Below, in pieces: positions 37,178 through 47,990 of a DNA stretch of 64,000 bases (its first letter is position 1; each line of letters starts with the position of its first letter). Location: NCBI RefSeq assembly GCF_012396315.1, contig NZ_JAAXPF010000002.1, positions 62,001-126,000 of the forward strand. Reading direction: 5' to 3'. The DNA is from Corynebacterium mucifaciens (GTDB taxonomy: Bacteria > Actinomycetota > Actinomycetes > Mycobacteriales > Mycobacteriaceae). The position numbers and the translations under genes were made by a program. Below the pieces are notes generated by a model. The model did no database searches and was not told the origin of the DNA. It worked only from the letters and a program-made list of their open reading frames with translations.

Positions 37178-39844
37178 GTGCAGACCCATGAGATCCGAGA
37201 GCGGTTCACCAACCACTTCGTCGAGGCTGGACACACCCCGGTGCCGAGCGCCTCGCTGATTCTGGACGACCCGACGCTGCTGTTCGTCAACGCGGGCATG
37301 GTGCCGTTCAAGCCGTACTTCCTGGGCGACCAGACCCCGGACTTTGCAAACGGCACCGCCACTTCGATTCAAAAGTGCGTGCGCACCCTTGATATTGAGG
37401 AAGTGGGCATCACCACCCGCCACAACACCTTCTTTCAAATGGCCGGCAACTTTTCATTCGGCCAGTACTTCAAAGAGGGCGCGATCACGCACGCGTGGAA
37501 CCTGCTCACGGGCACCGTGGACGACGGCGGGCTTGGGTTGGACCCGGAGCGTCTCTGGGTCACCGTGTACCTGGATGACGACGAAGCCGCTGGTATCTGG
37601 CGCGACAAGGTGGGCGTGCCGGAAGAGCGCATTCAGCGCATGGGCATGGAGGACAACTTCTGGTCCATGGGCATCCCGGGACCGTGCGGGCCGTGCTCAG
37701 AGATCTACTACGACCGCGGTCCCGAATACGGCAAAGACGGCGGCCCGATCGCCGACGACAACCGCTACATGGAGATTTGGAACCTCGTGTTCATGGAATC
37801 CATCCGTGGCGAGGGCGATAAAAAGGGCAACTTCGAGATCGTCGGGGAACTGCCGCAGAAGAACATCGATACCGGCATGGGCATTGAGCGCGTGGCGTGC
37901 CTGCTGCAGGGCGTGGACAATGTCTACGAAACTGACCTGCTGCGACCGGTCATTGACGCGGCCGTAGACCTCACCGGCTCCAAGTACGACGCGGGAAACA
38001 AGGACGACGACGTGCGCTTCCGCGTCATCGCCGACCACGCCCGTACCGGAATGATGATCATTCTCGACGGCGTCACCCCGTCGAACGAGGGGCGCGGCTA
38101 CATCCTCCGTCGGCTGCTGCGCCGCATCATCCGCTCTGCACGCTTGCTCGGTGCGGCCGGCCCCGTGATGGAGACCTTCATGAACACCATCATGGACACC
38201 ATGACCCCGTCGTTCCCGGAGATCGCGGACAACCGCGAGCGCATCCTCCGCGTGGCTGTTGCAGAGGAAAAGGCGTTCTCCAAGACGCTTGAGGCGGGCA
38301 CGACGCGTTTCGACGAGGCGGCCTCTGCCGTCGCCGCCTCTGGCGCCAAAGTTCTCCCGGGCGCCCAGGCATTCGAGCTGCACGACACCTACGGTTTCCC
38401 GATTGACCTGACGGTGGAAATGGCGCGCGAGGCCGGGCTGGATGTGGATATGGCGGCTTTCGATGCCGCGATGCAGGAGCAGCGTGAGCGGGCGAAGGCG
38501 GACAACAAGGCGAAAAAGCACCGCAACGTAGACGAGTCGCTCTACCGCGAATGGGTGGATGCGAACCCGACCGAGTTCGTCGGGTACGACCAGCTCGTCC
38601 ACGACGCCACGGTGATTGGTCTGGTGCGAGGCGGCGAGAAGGTCGGTGAGGTCTCCCAGGGCGACGAGGTTGAGGTGATCCTCGATGTGACCCCGATGTA
38701 CGCCGAATCCGGCGGCCAGATGGCGGACCGTGGCCGCCTAGTCATGGGCGACACCATCCTCAACGTCAACGACGTCCAGCGCGTGGGGAAGAAGCTCTGG
38801 CTGCACAAGGCCACGGTGCAAAACGGTGGGCTGGACCTGGGCTCCACTGTCACCGCAGAGGTGGACGGCGCTTGGCGCCACGGTGCGCGCCAAGCGCACT
38901 CCGCAACCCACCTGATTCACGCCGCTATCCGGCAAGTGCTGGGCCCGACGGCGGTCCAGGCTGGCTCGTTGAACAAGCCGGGCTACTTGCGTTTCGACTT
39001 CAACTACACCGAGCAGCTCACTGAGGCGCAGCTGCAGGAGATCGCCACCATCACCAACCAGGCCGTGGACGCCGACCTTGAAGTCAACACGATCGAGACA
39101 TCGCTCGAGCGCGCGAAAGAAATGGGAGCGATGGCACTGTTCGGTGAAAGCTACGGCGACAAGGTGCGTGTGGTGGAGATCGGCGGGCCGTTTTCGATCG
39201 AGTTGTGCGGCGGTACCCACGTCGCGCACTCGTCCCAGATCGGCCCGGTCGCAGTGCTGGGCGAGTCCTCGGTGGGATCCGGCGCCCGCCGCATTGAGGC
39301 CTACTCCGGCATGGATTCCTTCAGGTTCCTGTCCAAGGAGGCCGCGCTCGCATCGGGCCTGGCTGCCGAGCTGAAGGCGCCGACCGACCAGCTCCCGGAC
39401 CGCATCGCGCAGCTCACCGAGCGTCTGCGGGCCGCAGAGAAGGAAATTGAGAATCTGCACAGGCAGCAACTCCTCGCGTCCACCGCAACCCTGGCCAACG
39501 AGGCTCAGACGGTCGGCGCGCACCGTGTCGTCGCAAAGCAGCTGCCAAACGGCATCACCACCGGCGACCTGCGCACGATTGCGAACGACCTGCGGGGCAA
39601 GCTGCAGGCGGAGGACGCGGTGATCGTGCTGATGTCCGAAGTCGACGGCAAAGTTTCTCTCGCCGCTGCGGCGACGCAGCAGGCGGTCGCGTCAGGCGTC
39701 AAGGCCGGTGACTTGGTGCAACTCGTTGGCCAGTACATCGACGGCAAGGGCGGCGGCAAGCCCGACCTCGCCCAGGGCACCGGCTCCCGCGCCGGCGGCA
39801 TCGACGACGCCCTGCGCGCGGTGCGGGAGTCGCTGGCCGGGTAA
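37178..39844 (+). CDS. alaS: Alanyl-tRNA synthetase
   Basis: 888 aa, full length class II enzyme. Catalytic domain (about 1-245) with [15 protein letters not shown] (motif 2) and [15 protein letters not shown]; tRNA-recognition helices (about 250-450); editing domain (about 480-720) with the [10 protein letters not shown] zinc/editing motif and [14 protein letters not shown]-Ala domain with a coiled coil ([18 protein letters not shown]) and Gly-rich end. GTG start, AAAGGA about 9 bases upstream. Short gap, then ruvX. Confidence 0.98.
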   Translation: MQTHEIRERFTNHFVEAGHTPVPSASLILDDPTLLFVNAGMVPFKPYFLGDQTPDFANGTATSIQKCVRTLDIEEVGITTRHNTFFQMAGNFSFGQYFKEGAITHAWNLLTGTVDDGGLGLDPERLWVTVYLDDDEAAGIWRDKVGVPEERIQRMGMEDNFWSMGIPGPCGPCSEIYYDRGPEYGKDGGPIADDNRYMEIWNLVFMESIRGEGDKKGNFEIVGELPQKNIDTGMGIERVACLLQGVDNVYETDLLRPVIDAAVDLTGSKYDAGNKDDDVRFRVIADHARTGMMIILDGVTPSNEGRGYILRRLLRRIIRSARLLGAAGPVMETFMNTIMDTMTPSFPEIADNRERILRVAVAEEKAFSKTLEAGTTRFDEAASAVAASGAKVLPGAQAFELHDTYGFPIDLTVEMAREAGLDVDMAAFDAAMQEQRERAKADNKAKKHRNVDESLYREWVDANPTEFVGYDQLVHDATVIGLVRGGEKVGEVSQGDEVEVILDVTPMYAESGGQMADRGRLVMGDTILNVNDVQRVGKKLWLHKATVQNGGLDLGSTVTAEVDGAWRHGARQAHSATHLIHAAIRQVLGPTAVQAGSLNKPGYLRFDFNYTEQLTEAQLQEIATITNQAVDADLEVNTIETSLERAKEMGAMALFGESYGDKVRVVEIGGPFSIELCGGTHVAHSSQIGPVAVLGESSVGSGARRIEAYSGMDSFRFLSKEAALASGLAAELKAPTDQLPDRIAQLTERLRAAEKEIENLHRQQLLASTATLANEAQTVGAHRVVAKQLPNGITTGDLRTIANDLRGKLQAEDAVIVLMSEVDGKVSLAAAATQQAVASGVKAGDLVQLVGQYIDGKGGGKPDLAQGTGSRAGGIDDALRAVRESLAG

Positions 39845-39856
39845 GCCTTCGTGGAT

Positions 39857-39869
39857 GGCGTGACACGCC
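39857..39869. repeat. 13-base palindrome between alaS and ruvX
   Basis: GGCGTG-A-CACGCC, flanked by a further GCCT/AGGC pair. It could be a weak terminator hairpin (no T-run) or an operator. Confidence 0.3.
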
Positions 39870-39972
39870 GAGGCTGCGACCGGATGGACCCACAGGGAAC
39901 AGTTAGGTTTAACCGAGGTCAGTCAAGGAAAGTCGCGGGATGCCGCGTGTCTGAAGCGGAGAGGGAACACGG

Positions 39973-40461
39973 ATGAAGGTGCAGCCAGATACCCCGGGTC
40001 GCGATGACCCGGGGTCCGGTCGCCGCCTTGGCATCGACGTGGGCACCGTCCGCATCGGTGTGGCGTCGTCCGACAAGGACGCGACGCTGGCCACGCCGGT
40101 TGAGACGGTACGCCGTGTCACCGGGTTCAAGGACCGCGATGGTGAGGACATTGAGCGCATTCTCGAACTCATCGCTGAGTACGAGGCGGTCGAGGTCGTC
40201 GTCGGGTTGCCGGCGAACCTCAACGGCGATGGGTCGCGCAGCGTGAAGCACGCCAAAGAAATTGCTTTCCGCATTCGGCGTCGATGTGACGTGCCGGTGA
40301 AAATGGCCGACGAACGGTTGACCACCGTCGCTGCTACCCAGTCCTTACGCGCCTCTGGCGTCCGCGAGAAAGATGCGCGCTCCGTCATCGACCAAGCGGC
40401 GGCGGTGGAGATTCTGCAATCCTGGCTTGACGGCCGCAAGAACTACCTCAAGGAGAATTAA
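39973..40461 (+). CDS. ruvX: Putative Holliday junction resolvase / pre-16S rRNA nuclease YqgF
   Basis: 162 aa RNase H-fold protein. [18 protein letters not shown] (first Asp) near residue 20, [29 protein letters not shown] (Glu) and a C-terminal DQAAAVEIL (Asp) form the expected active site. YqgF/RuvX is implicated in 16S rRNA 5' maturation. It is followed by mltG after 2 bases, a conserved bacterial pairing. Confidence 0.92.
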   Translation: MKVQPDTPGRDDPGSGRRLGIDVGTVRIGVASSDKDATLATPVETVRRVTGFKDRDGEDIERILELIAEYEAVEVVVGLPANLNGDGSRSVKHAKEIAFRIRRRCDVPVKMADERLTTVAATQSLRASGVREKDARSVIDQAAAVEILQSWLDGRKNYLKEN

Positions 40462-40463
40462 TC

Positions 40464-41612
40464 TTGTCCACACGCCAAGCCGCCATGCGGCGAACTCGAA
40501 ACACCGCGGTGTTGGTCGCGTCGCTCCTGTTGATTATCGGGCTCGTCGCGTGGATCGCTATCACCCGCGGGAGTTCAGCGTCCGATTTCGAAGGCGCCGG
40601 AAACGGCGAGGAGCAGGTTGTGCAGATTCAGGACGGCGCGAGCCTGTCCGAGCTCGGCCCGGAACTCGTGGACCGCGGCATCGTCGCGTCCGACAACGCC
40701 TTCCAGACCGCTGCCGCAAACAACCCGAACGCGGACAACATTCAGCCGGGCTTTTACCGGCTCCAGGGGGAAATGAGCGCTGAGTCCGCTGTAAACGCGC
40801 TGTTGGATCCGCAGCAGCGTGTCACGCCGCTTCAGGTCTACGGCGGCGCGACGCTGATGGACATCAACATCCTCGGTGGTCAAACACGCCTGGGCATCCT
40901 CTCCATGATCCAGCAGTCTGCGTGCGGCGAGAAGCCGGCGGCGGATTGCGTGAACCTGGAAGACCTTAACAAGGCCGCCGCCGACGCCGACCCGGCTGCG
41001 CTCGGTGTGCCGGAATGGGCGCGCGAGGCTGTAGGCGGGCGCGCGGGCGACGCGAAGCGTCTGGAGGGACTCATCGCCCCTGGCGAGTACATCATCGACC
41101 CGCACGCAAGCGCCGAGGAGATTCTCACCGACCTGATTACCCGGTCTGCCAAGCAGTACGACTCCACCGACATTGTCGGTCGCGCCAAGAACGTGGGTCT
41201 GACCCCCTACGAGCTGCTCACCGCGGCGTCGCTGGTTGAACGCGAAGCCCCCGCCGGCGAATTCGACAAGGTTGCGCGCGTGATTCTTAACCGGTTGGAC
41301 GAGCCCATGCGCTTGGAGTTCGACTCCACGGTCAACTACGGGTTGCCGTCGGTGGAAGTCGCGACCACAGACGAGGACCGCGCCCGCGTGACGCCGTGGA
41401 ACACCTACGCCATGGACGGGTTGCCGCAGACGCCGATTGCGTCGCCGTCGATCGAGGCCATTGAGGCGATGGAGAATCCTGCGGAGGGCAACTGGCTCTT
41501 CTTCGTCACCGTGGACAAGGACGGCACGACAATCTTCAACGACACCTTCGAGCAGCACCTCAACGACACCCAGCGTGCGGTTGATTCGGGCGTGCTGGAT
41601 TCCCAGCGGTAG
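40464..41612 (+). CDS. mltG: Endolytic murein transglycosylase MltG (YceG-like)
   Basis: 382 aa. A basic N-terminus and one membrane helix (about 15-37) anchor an external domain. The catalytic Glu lies in ASLVEREAPAGE near residue 259, and FDSTVNYGLPS plus the end region NWLFFVTVDKDGTTIFNDTF are family marks. MltG cleaves nascent glycan strands and limits their length. TTG start at 40464, with AAGGAG 8 bases upstream, just after the ruvX stop. aroE begins 2 bases after its stop. Confidence 0.93.
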   Translation: MSTRQAAMRRTRNTAVLVASLLLIIGLVAWIAITRGSSASDFEGAGNGEEQVVQIQDGASLSELGPELVDRGIVASDNAFQTAAANNPNADNIQPGFYRLQGEMSAESAVNALLDPQQRVTPLQVYGGATLMDINILGGQTRLGILSMIQQSACGEKPAADCVNLEDLNKAAADADPAALGVPEWAREAVGGRAGDAKRLEGLIAPGEYIIDPHASAEEILTDLITRSAKQYDSTDIVGRAKNVGLTPYELLTAASLVEREAPAGEFDKVARVILNRLDEPMRLEFDSTVNYGLPSVEVATTDEDRARVTPWNTYAMDGLPQTPIASPSIEAIEAMENPAEGNWLFFVTVDKDGTTIFNDTFEQHLNDTQRAVDSGVLDSQR

Positions 41613-41614
41613 CG

Positions 41615-42433
41615 ATGGGGATGATTCATCGCGCCGCAGTGCTTGGGGCGCCCATTGAGCACTCGTTGTCTCCGGTGCTGCATAATGCCGGCTACGCCGC
41701 AGCAGGGCTTGGCGACTGGGAGTACACCCGCATGTTGTGCGAAGCGGATCAGTTGCCGCGCGTCGTGGAGGAGGCAGACGACGCGTTCCGGGGCTTCTCT
41801 GTGACCATGCCGTGTAAGTTCGCCGCGCTCGAGGTTGCCGACGAAGTGACAGATCGCGCACGAGAGATCGGCTCGGCCAACACGCTCACGCGCGTTGGCA
41901 GCGGCTGGCGCGCCGACAACACCGACTGCGAGGGCGTCATAGTCGCTCTGCGCGAACTGCTCGGGGAAAGGAGCCCGCAACGAGCGGTGCTCGTGGGAGC
42001 CGGTGGCACGGCACGCGCGGTGATGTGGGCGCTTCGCGAAATCGGATGTGAGCAGGTGACCATCGTCAACCGCTCGGACCGCTCCGGTGAGTACGCCGAG
42101 CTTTCGGACGGCATGGACGTCCGGTTCCGCGCCCTTGGGGCCGATCTTGCTGAAGTTTGCATGGATGCGGATGTTCTAGTTTCCACAGTCCCCGCCGACG
42201 CCCTGGCTTCCTACGCCTCGACGCTCGGGCACGCGCCCGTGTTCGATGTGATCTATAACCCGTGGCCGACGCCGCTCGCCACCCGAGCGGCATCGAACGG
42301 CTACCCGGTGGTGGGCGGCTTGTCGATGCTCGCGGGACAGTCCTACGCCCAATTCGAGCAGTTCACCGGCTTGGAGGCACCCCGGGACGCAATGCGGAAC
42401 GCGCTCTTGCGCCACTGGGAGCAGACCCACTAG
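41615..42433 (+). CDS. aroE: Shikimate dehydrogenase
   Basis: 272 aa. N-terminal substrate domain with GAPIEHSLSPVLHNAGYAA (shikimate-binding Ser pair) and SVTMPCKFAAL, where the usual catalytic Lys is present in the PCK position; NADP domain with VLVGAGGTARAVMWAL; C-terminal GLSMLAGQSYAQFEQFTG. Converts dehydroshikimate to shikimate. MGMIH offers two ATG starts 6 bases apart; the first is given. First of the aro genes in this run. Confidence 0.93.
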   Translation: MGMIHRAAVLGAPIEHSLSPVLHNAGYAAAGLGDWEYTRMLCEADQLPRVVEEADDAFRGFSVTMPCKFAALEVADEVTDRAREIGSANTLTRVGSGWRADNTDCEGVIVALRELLGERSPQRAVLVGAGGTARAVMWALREIGCEQVTIVNRSDRSGEYAELSDGMDVRFRALGADLAEVCMDADVLVSTVPADALASYASTLGHAPVFDVIYNPWPTPLATRAASNGYPVVGGLSMLAGQSYAQFEQFTGLEAPRDAMRNALLRHWEQTH

Positions 42434-42443
42434 CGTCTCCGCC

Positions 42444-42869
42444 ATGGGGACAGGGGGATTGCCCATTGCTGTTGGCGTAGCCGCGTGTGCGGCATGGTCC
42501 GTCGCGCTCGCCGCAACGGATATGAGGGTTCGGCGTCTGCCTGACCCCCTCACAGTGCCGCCCGCGCTGGTTGCTGTGGTCGCGTGTGGCTGGCATCCGG
42601 CGTGGTGCTGGGGTCTCATCTGGCCGGTGCTGTACTTGGTATCCGGTGACGGGATTGGCGGGGGAGACGTGAAGCTGGCAATCTCGCTCGGCGTCGCCTG
42701 CGCAGCTGCCGGCGGGCTGGTGAGCACAGTCGCCGCCATGGGCATAGCTGGCTCCATGACAGCGGTTGCCGCCTTGTGCACTGGCCGCCGGTCGGTCCCT
42801 CATGGGCCGTCGATGCTGTGCGCGGCCTGGATGGTGGTTGTGTGCTGTGGCATGTATTCGGGGGTTTGA
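42444..42869 (+). CDS. Type IV prepilin-like leader peptidase (A24 family)
   Basis: 141 aa, four or five membrane helices. Only the peptidase part is present, without the N-terminal methyltransferase-like domain. The two catalytic Asp sites are visible: [14 protein letters not shown] near residue 27 and [13 protein letters not shown] (GxGD) near 74. Such peptidases cut leader peptides of type IV or Tad pilins; no pilin genes lie here. Its place between aroE and aroC matches M. tuberculosis, where a similar peptidase follows aroE. No SD is visible. Confidence 0.8.
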   Translation: MGTGGLPIAVGVAACAAWSVALAATDMRVRRLPDPLTVPPALVAVVACGWHPAWCWGLIWPVLYLVSGDGIGGGDVKLAISLGVACAAAGGLVSTVAAMGIAGSMTAVAALCTGRRSVPHGPSMLCAAWMVVVCCGMYSGV

Positions 42870-42906
42870 GGGACCCGGCGGGGATGGCTTATGCAAGAAT
42901 ATCGCC

Positions 42907-44130
42907 ATGCTTCGTTGGACAACGGCCGGTGAATCGCACGGCCAAGCCCTCATCGCAATGGTGGAAAACGCCCCGGCAGGTCTTCCGGTGCGGAAGGAAG
43001 AGATTGCGCACCAGCTAGCGCGCCGCCGCCTTGGTTATGGCCGCGGCGCCCGCATGAAGTTTGAAGCAGACGAACTGACGCTGCTCACCGGTGTCGTGCA
43101 CGGCACGTCGATAGGCAGCCCTATTGCCATCCAAATCGGCAACACGGAATGGCCAAAATGGACCACGATTATGTCCGCCGAGCCCGTGGACATGGATGAC
43201 CCAGAGGTGGCGAAGGCCATGTCCTCCGGGCGCGGAGCTACCCTGACGCGGCCGCGGCCGGGCCATGCCGATTTCGCTGGCATGCTCAAGTACGGCTTCG
43301 ATTCCGCCCGCCCGGTGCTCGAGCGCTCGTCTGCACGCGAGACTGCAGCGCGGGTGGCCGCCGCGACTGTGGCCCGCAGCTTCCTCCGGGAGACCCTCGG
43401 GGTGGAGGTGTTTTCCCACGTGGTCTCCATCGGCGAGTCGGCTCCGTATTCGGGCCCGCTCCCGAGCTTCGCCGACATTGAGGCCATCGACGCATCGCCG
43501 GTCCGTGCCTACGACAAGGAGGCGGAAGCGGACATGGTCGCTTGCATCGAGGCGGCGAAGAAGGACGGCGACACGCTGGGCGGCGTCGTGGAGGTGATCG
43601 TCGACGGCCTGCCAATTGGCCTTGGTTCGCACGTCTCGGGCGAGCGTCGTCTCGATGCGCGTCTCGCGGGCGCGCTGATGGGCATTCAATCCGTCAAGGG
43701 CGTCGAGGTTGGTGACGGATTTGCGGAGGCACGTCGCCGTGGTTCCCAGGCGCACGACGAGATGGTACGGGGTGAGGGCGGCATCTCTCGGTCCACCAAC
43801 CGGGCTGGCGGCCTCGAGGGCGGCATGACCAACGGCGAGCAACTGCGTGTCCGGGCCGCCATGAAGCCTATTTCCACCGTGCCCCGGGCGCTCAAAACGG
43901 TGGATATGGCTACAGGCCAACCTGCGACGGGGATTCACCAGCGTTCGGATGTGTGCGCGGTTCCAGCTGGCGGAGTTGTTGCCGAAGCGATGGTCGCGCT
44001 CGTACTCGCGCAGGCAGTTTCGGAAAAGTTTGGCGGCGACACGGTGGAGGAAGTGCGCCGCAATGTTGAGGCGTACCGTGCGTACGTCGCTGACCGGCTC
44101 GCATTCGCACAGGAGGAGGAGCAGGAATGA
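42907..44130 (+). CDS. aroC: Chorismate synthase
   Basis: 407 aa. The FMN-dependent last step to chorismate. Signatures: [20 protein letters not shown] at the N-terminus, [16 protein letters not shown], and [19 protein letters not shown] near residue 277. The ATG at 42907 is the family start; longer in-frame extensions overlap the peptidase gene. No SD precedes it and AAGAAT lies 6 bases upstream, so it may be leaderless. aroK overlaps its stop. Confidence 0.97.
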   Translation: MLRWTTAGESHGQALIAMVENAPAGLPVRKEEIAHQLARRRLGYGRGARMKFEADELTLLTGVVHGTSIGSPIAIQIGNTEWPKWTTIMSAEPVDMDDPEVAKAMSSGRGATLTRPRPGHADFAGMLKYGFDSARPVLERSSARETAARVAAATVARSFLRETLGVEVFSHVVSIGESAPYSGPLPSFADIEAIDASPVRAYDKEAEADMVACIEAAKKDGDTLGGVVEVIVDGLPIGLGSHVSGERRLDARLAGALMGIQSVKGVEVGDGFAEARRRGSQAHDEMVRGEGGISRSTNRAGGLEGGMTNGEQLRVRAAMKPISTVPRALKTVDMATGQPATGIHQRSDVCAVPAGGVVAEAMVALVLAQAVSEKFGGDTVEEVRRNVEAYRAYVADRLAFAQEEEQE

Positions 44131-44777
44131 CCACCCCGACCGGGGGATCGCCCGCAGACATCGTGAACGATGTGGTGGATGACAGCACTTTCGACAACGC
44201 AACCCCCTTCAATGAGCACGACGCCCCCAGTGCAACGGAGTTGGTCGCAGCGGCGCCTGCAATGGTGAACTCGGCTCCCCGTGTGGTGCTCGTGGGCCTG
44301 CCCGGATCGGGTAAATCCACCATCGGGCGCAGAGTCGCAAGCGCCCTCAACCTCCCCATCGTTGATTCCGATGTGCTGATCGAGCAGGGGGAGGGCAAAG
44401 CGTGCGGCGAGGTGTACGCCGAGCTTGGCGAGGGGGCGTTTCGCGAGCTGGAAATCGGCTACGTCGCCCGCGCGTTGGCCACCGGGGGAGTAGTCAGCCT
44501 CGGCGGCGGCTCCGTTGTCACGGAGGAGGTGCGCGCGCTGTTGCAGCGCCACACCGTGGTGTGGATTGACGTCAGTGCGGAGGAGGGCATTCGGCGCACC
44601 GCCGACGACAGCACCCGCCCGGTGCTCGATGGGGAGGACCGGGAACAGCGGTACCGGGAGCTCGTGGTCGAACGGGAGCCGTACTACCGCGAGGTCGCAA
44701 CGTTCCGCGTGCGTACGGACGAGCGTCCGCCGCAACGCGTGGTGGCGGAGATCCTCGGGTTCATCGAGGCGGATTAA
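44127..44777 (+). CDS. aroK: Shikimate kinase with N-terminal extension
   Basis: 216 aa, about 45-50 longer than usual at the N-terminus. The extension is acidic and probably disordered; the kinase starts near residue 50 with [19 protein letters not shown] (Walker A), then [23 protein letters not shown] and VSLGGGSVV. Phosphorylates shikimate at O-3. The ATG overlaps the aroC stop (ATGA) and has GGAGGAGGAG upstream, which supports translation of the extension. Confidence 0.93.
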   Translation: MTTPTGGSPADIVNDVVDDSTFDNATPFNEHDAPSATELVAAAPAMVNSAPRVVLVGLPGSGKSTIGRRVASALNLPIVDSDVLIEQGEGKACGEVYAELGEGAFRELEIGYVARALATGGVVSLGGGSVVTEEVRALLQRHTVVWIDVSAEEGIRRTADDSTRPVLDGEDREQRYRELVVEREPYYREVATFRVRTDERPPQRVVAEILGFIEAD

Positions 44778-44795
44778 AGAAGAAGGGCGTGCCAC

Positions 44796-45848
44796 ATGGC
44801 TGTCGTAGAAGTCACGGGTGCGAACCCGTACTCGATCCACATCGAGCGCGATAACTTGGCTGATGTCGCGCAGCGCGTCGCCGAGGTCGGAGCACGACGC
44901 GCGTTGATCGTGCACCAGGCGCCGTTGCAACCTGTTGCACAGCAACTGTCGGCGCTCGTCAAGGCGGAGGGTGCCGAGCCTGTCGCAGTCTGCGTTCCGG
45001 ACGCGGAGGCGGGTAAAGACCTGCAAGTGTTGGCGGGCCTGTGGGACACGCTCGGTGAGAAAGCCTTCTCGCGCCAGGATGTCGTCGTGGGCCTGGGTGG
45101 AGGAGCTGTCACGGACCTCGCGGGATTCGCCGCCGCAACGTGGATGCGGGGCATCAAGGTCGTGCAGGTGCCAACCACGCTGCTGGCCATGGTGGATGCG
45201 GCGGTCGGTGGGAAAACCGGCATCAACACCGCTTCCGGCAAGAACCTCGTCGGCGCGTTCCACGAGCCGGATAGCGTGTTCATCGACTTGGGCCGCATTG
45301 ATACCCTGCCCCACGCCGAGGTGGTTTCGGGCTCGGCGGAACTGATCAAGACCGGTTTTATCGCTGACCCGCGAATCCTCGAGCTTTACCAGCAAGGACC
45401 CCGAGAGCACTGGCCTGAACTGGTGGAGCGCTCCGTTGCAGTCAAGGCGAACGTGGTGGGCCAGGACCTGAAGGAGTCGGGTCTGCGAGAAATTCTCAAC
45501 TACGGCCACACACTCGGTCACGCGATTGAGCGACGGGAGAATTACACCTGGCGTCACGGCAACGCGGTCGCGGTGGGCATGATGTTTGTCGCGCACCTCG
45601 CGCAGCGCCGGGGACTTATCGACGAAGCGTTGGTTGCCCTCCATGAGCAGATCCTCACGGGCGCCGGGCTGCCCACCCGCTACGAGGCGGGGGCGTTTGA
45701 TGAGCTCTACGACGCGATGTTGCTGGATAAGAAGAACCGTGACGGGCGCATCCGTTTCGTTGTCCTTGACGGTCTCGGGTCCTGCGCCCGGCTGGAAGAC
45801 GCGACGGTGGAAGAGATGCGCGAGGCCTACGAGGCGATTTCGGAGTAG
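44796..45848 (+). CDS. aroB: 3-Dehydroquinate synthase
   Basis: 350 aa. Converts DAHP to 3-dehydroquinate using NAD and a metal. [20 protein letters not shown] (NAD-binding), [17 protein letters not shown], and the metal ligands in [13 protein letters not shown] and HGNAVAVGM are visible. It lies 18 bases after aroK and 2 bases before aroQ, so aroC-aroK-aroB-aroQ is one operon covering four steps of the shikimate pathway. Confidence 0.97.
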   Translation: MAVVEVTGANPYSIHIERDNLADVAQRVAEVGARRALIVHQAPLQPVAQQLSALVKAEGAEPVAVCVPDAEAGKDLQVLAGLWDTLGEKAFSRQDVVVGLGGGAVTDLAGFAAATWMRGIKVVQVPTTLLAMVDAAVGGKTGINTASGKNLVGAFHEPDSVFIDLGRIDTLPHAEVVSGSAELIKTGFIADPRILELYQQGPREHWPELVERSVAVKANVVGQDLKESGLREILNYGHTLGHAIERRENYTWRHGNAVAVGMMFVAHLAQRRGLIDEALVALHEQILTGAGLPTRYEAGAFDELYDAMLLDKKNRDGRIRFVVLDGLGSCARLEDATVEEMREAYEAISE

Positions 45849-45850
45849 CG

Positions 45851-46285
45851 ATGAACATCCTTGTGCTTAATGGTCCCAATTTGAACAGGCTGGGAAAACG
45901 TCAGCCGGAGATCTATGGGTCGGTGACGCTTGCTGACGTCGAGAAGCAGTTGCTCGAGCGCGGCGCCGAGCTCGGCGTGGACGTGGAATGCCGCCAGTCC
46001 AACCACGAAGGCGAGCTGATCGGCTGGGTCCACGAGGCAGCGGACAACGGGTGGGCCGTGATCATCAACCCCGGCGGATTTACCCATACCTCCGTCGCGC
46101 TGCGCGACGCGCTGGTAGAACTGGAAGATCACCACGGCTTTATCGAGGTGCACATTTCAAACGTGCATGCACGCGAGCCGTTTAGGGCGCACTCCTACCT
46201 GTCGCCGATTGCCAAAGGCGTGATCGCGGGGCTGGGGGTGGACGGCTACCGGCTCGCGCTCGACTACTACGCAAGGAGGCTCTGA
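45851..46285 (+). CDS. aroQ: 3-Dehydroquinate dehydratase, type II
   Basis: 144 aa, normal for type II dehydroquinases. [23 protein letters not shown] carries the catalytic Tyr and Arg; [32 protein letters not shown] and [20 protein letters not shown] follow. Acts after aroB. Stop and the next ATG overlap (TGATG). Confidence 0.97.
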   Translation: MNILVLNGPNLNRLGKRQPEIYGSVTLADVEKQLLERGAELGVDVECRQSNHEGELIGWVHEAADNGWAVIINPGGFTHTSVALRDALVELEDHHGFIEVHISNVHAREPFRAHSYLSPIAKGVIAGLGVDGYRLALDYYARRL

Positions 46286-47376
46286 TGGCACTGGCAGACA
46301 CCCGATTTGAGGATCGCCGCCGCAAACTGTCCACGAAGCTGGCGGAGCGCCGTATCGACGACATGCTGGTCACGCACCTGACCCACGTGCGGTATCTTTC
46401 CGGCTTTTCGGGCTCGAACGGCGCGATGCTGGTGTCGAAGGACCGCACCGCCGCCATTGCCACCGACGGGCGGTACACCACGCAGATCGCTGAGGAAGTG
46501 CCGGACATCGAAGCAACGATCGAGCGCAACGTCGCTGTAGCCATGCTGTCCAAGGCTGCGGACGGCCACCGCGTTGGCTTCGAGGCCGATTACGTCTCTG
46601 TTTCGTTGCTGGAGAAGTTGCGTGAGGCGTGCCCAGACGGCGTAACCCTCGTACCGGTTAGCGGTGTCATCGAAGATATCCGCCTGACAAAGGACAACGT
46701 AGAACTCACCCGACTGACGGAAGCCGCCGAGCTTTCTGTCCGGGCGCTGGACGAGCTTCTAAGCGCGGGGGAGCTGCGGGCGGGTCGCACCGAACGCGAG
46801 GTCGCCGCGGACCTGGAGTACCGCATGCGGGTGCTGGGCGCAGAGCGCGTCAGCTTCGACACGATCGTCGCGTCGGGGCCGAACTCCGCCAAGCCGCACC
46901 ACGGCGCAGGCGACCGCGTCATCGCTGAGGGCGACTTGGTCACCATCGATTTCGGCATGCACCGCCTCGGGTTCAACTCGGACATGACGCGCACGTTTGC
47001 AATCGGTGAGATCGGATCGCTCGAGCGCGAGATTTACCAGGTCACCCTCACCGCGCAGCTTGCCGGCGTCAAAGCCGCAGTGACCGGTGCGAAACTGGCG
47101 GACGTGGACAAAGCCTGCCGCGACGTGATCGAAGACGCGGGGTATAGGGAGTACTTCGTGCACTCTACGGGTCACGGCGTGGGCTTGGACGTCCACGAGG
47201 CCCCCAGCGCCGCGAAGACGGGCGACGGCACGCTGGCGGAGGGCATGACCCTGACCATCGAGCCGGGCATTTACATTCCCGGTAGGGCCGGCGTGAGAAT
47301 CGAAGACACGCTTATCATCACCGCTGCTGCTCCGAAGGTCATCACGGACTACACCAAGGATTTGACCGTGCTGTAA
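46285..47376 (+). CDS. pepQ: Xaa-Pro aminopeptidase / M24 peptidase
   Basis: 363 aa. N-terminal creatinase-like domain (about 1-130, with [15 protein letters not shown]) and C-terminal pita-bread metallopeptidase domain (about 135-363). Metal ligands: [19 protein letters not shown] (two Asp), [16 protein letters not shown] (His), [10 protein letters not shown] (Glu) and the final VRIEDT Glu. Cleaves X-Pro dipeptides or N-terminal residues. Between aroQ and efp as in mycobacteria. Confidence 0.93.
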   Translation: MALADTRFEDRRRKLSTKLAERRIDDMLVTHLTHVRYLSGFSGSNGAMLVSKDRTAAIATDGRYTTQIAEEVPDIEATIERNVAVAMLSKAADGHRVGFEADYVSVSLLEKLREACPDGVTLVPVSGVIEDIRLTKDNVELTRLTEAAELSVRALDELLSAGELRAGRTEREVAADLEYRMRVLGAERVSFDTIVASGPNSAKPHHGAGDRVIAEGDLVTIDFGMHRLGFNSDMTRTFAIGEIGSLEREIYQVTLTAQLAGVKAAVTGAKLADVDKACRDVIEDAGYREYFVHSTGHGVGLDVHEAPSAAKTGDGTLAEGMTLTIEPGIYIPGRAGVRIEDTLIITAAAPKVITDYTKDLTVL

Positions 47377-47379
47377 CAT
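47374..47379 (+). promoter_or_regulatory. Candidate -10 box before efp
   Basis: TAACAT overlapping the pepQ stop, 48 bases before the efp ATG. It could give efp-nusB its own transcript. Confidence 0.3.
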
Positions 47380-47426
47380 TGCTGTGTTTGCACACGCCCC
47401 GACACTCCCAGGAGGAAGGTACCCAT

Positions 47427-47990
47427 ATGGCAACTACCGCCGATTTTAAGAACGGCCTGGTGCTGAAGAACGAAGGCAAGCTGCAGCAGATCATTGAGTT
47501 CCAGCACGTCAAGCCCGGAAAGGGCCCGGCGTTCGTGCGCACCAAGCTGAAGGACGTCGTCTCCGGCAAGACTGTGGACAAAACCTTCAACGCCGGCGTC
47601 AAGGTGGAAACCGCAACGGTTGATCGCCGCGACATGACGTACCTCTACAACGACGGCACCAACTACGTTGTCATGGACGACAAGACGTACGAGCAGTACG
47701 AGCTTCCGGCCGACAAGTTCGGCGAGTCCGCTCGCTTCCTGCTGGAGAACATGCGCGTGCAGGTGTCGTTCCACGAGGGCGAGGCGCTGTTTGCAGAGCT
47801 GCCGATCTCCGTCGACCTGAAGATTGAGCACACCGAACCGGGCCTCCAGGGCGATCGCTCCACCGGCGGCACCAAGCCGGCGACGCTGGAAACCGGTGCC
47901 GAAATCCAGGTTCCGCTGTTCTTGGAGACGGGCAACGTGGTCAAGGTGGACACCCGCACCGGCGACTACCTGTCCCGCGTGAACAACTAA
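47427..47990 (+). CDS. efp: Elongation factor P
   Basis: 187 aa, three beta-barrel domains: N-terminal KOW-like ([20 protein letters not shown]), with [16 protein letters not shown] carrying the Lys at the tip loop, and the C-terminal OB domains ending in [12 protein letters not shown]. It relieves ribosome stalling at polyproline. No epm or ymfI-type modification gene is adjacent. AGGAGGA lies 10 bases before the ATG. Stop overlaps nusB (TAATG). Confidence 0.97.
   Translation: MATTADFKNGLVLKNEGKLQQIIEFQHVKPGKGPAFVRTKLKDVVSGKTVDKTFNAGVKVETATVDRRDMTYLYNDGTNYVVMDDKTYEQYELPADKFGESARFLLENMRVQVSFHEGEALFAELPISVDLKIEHTEPGLQGDRSTGGTKPATLETGAEIQVPLFLETGNVVKVDTRTGDYLSRVNN

Noticed and set aside
43935..45644. 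A 569-codon open frame antisense to aroC-aroK-aroB
   Set aside because: It crosses three certain genes on the opposite strand and has no family-like sequence; a shadow frame.
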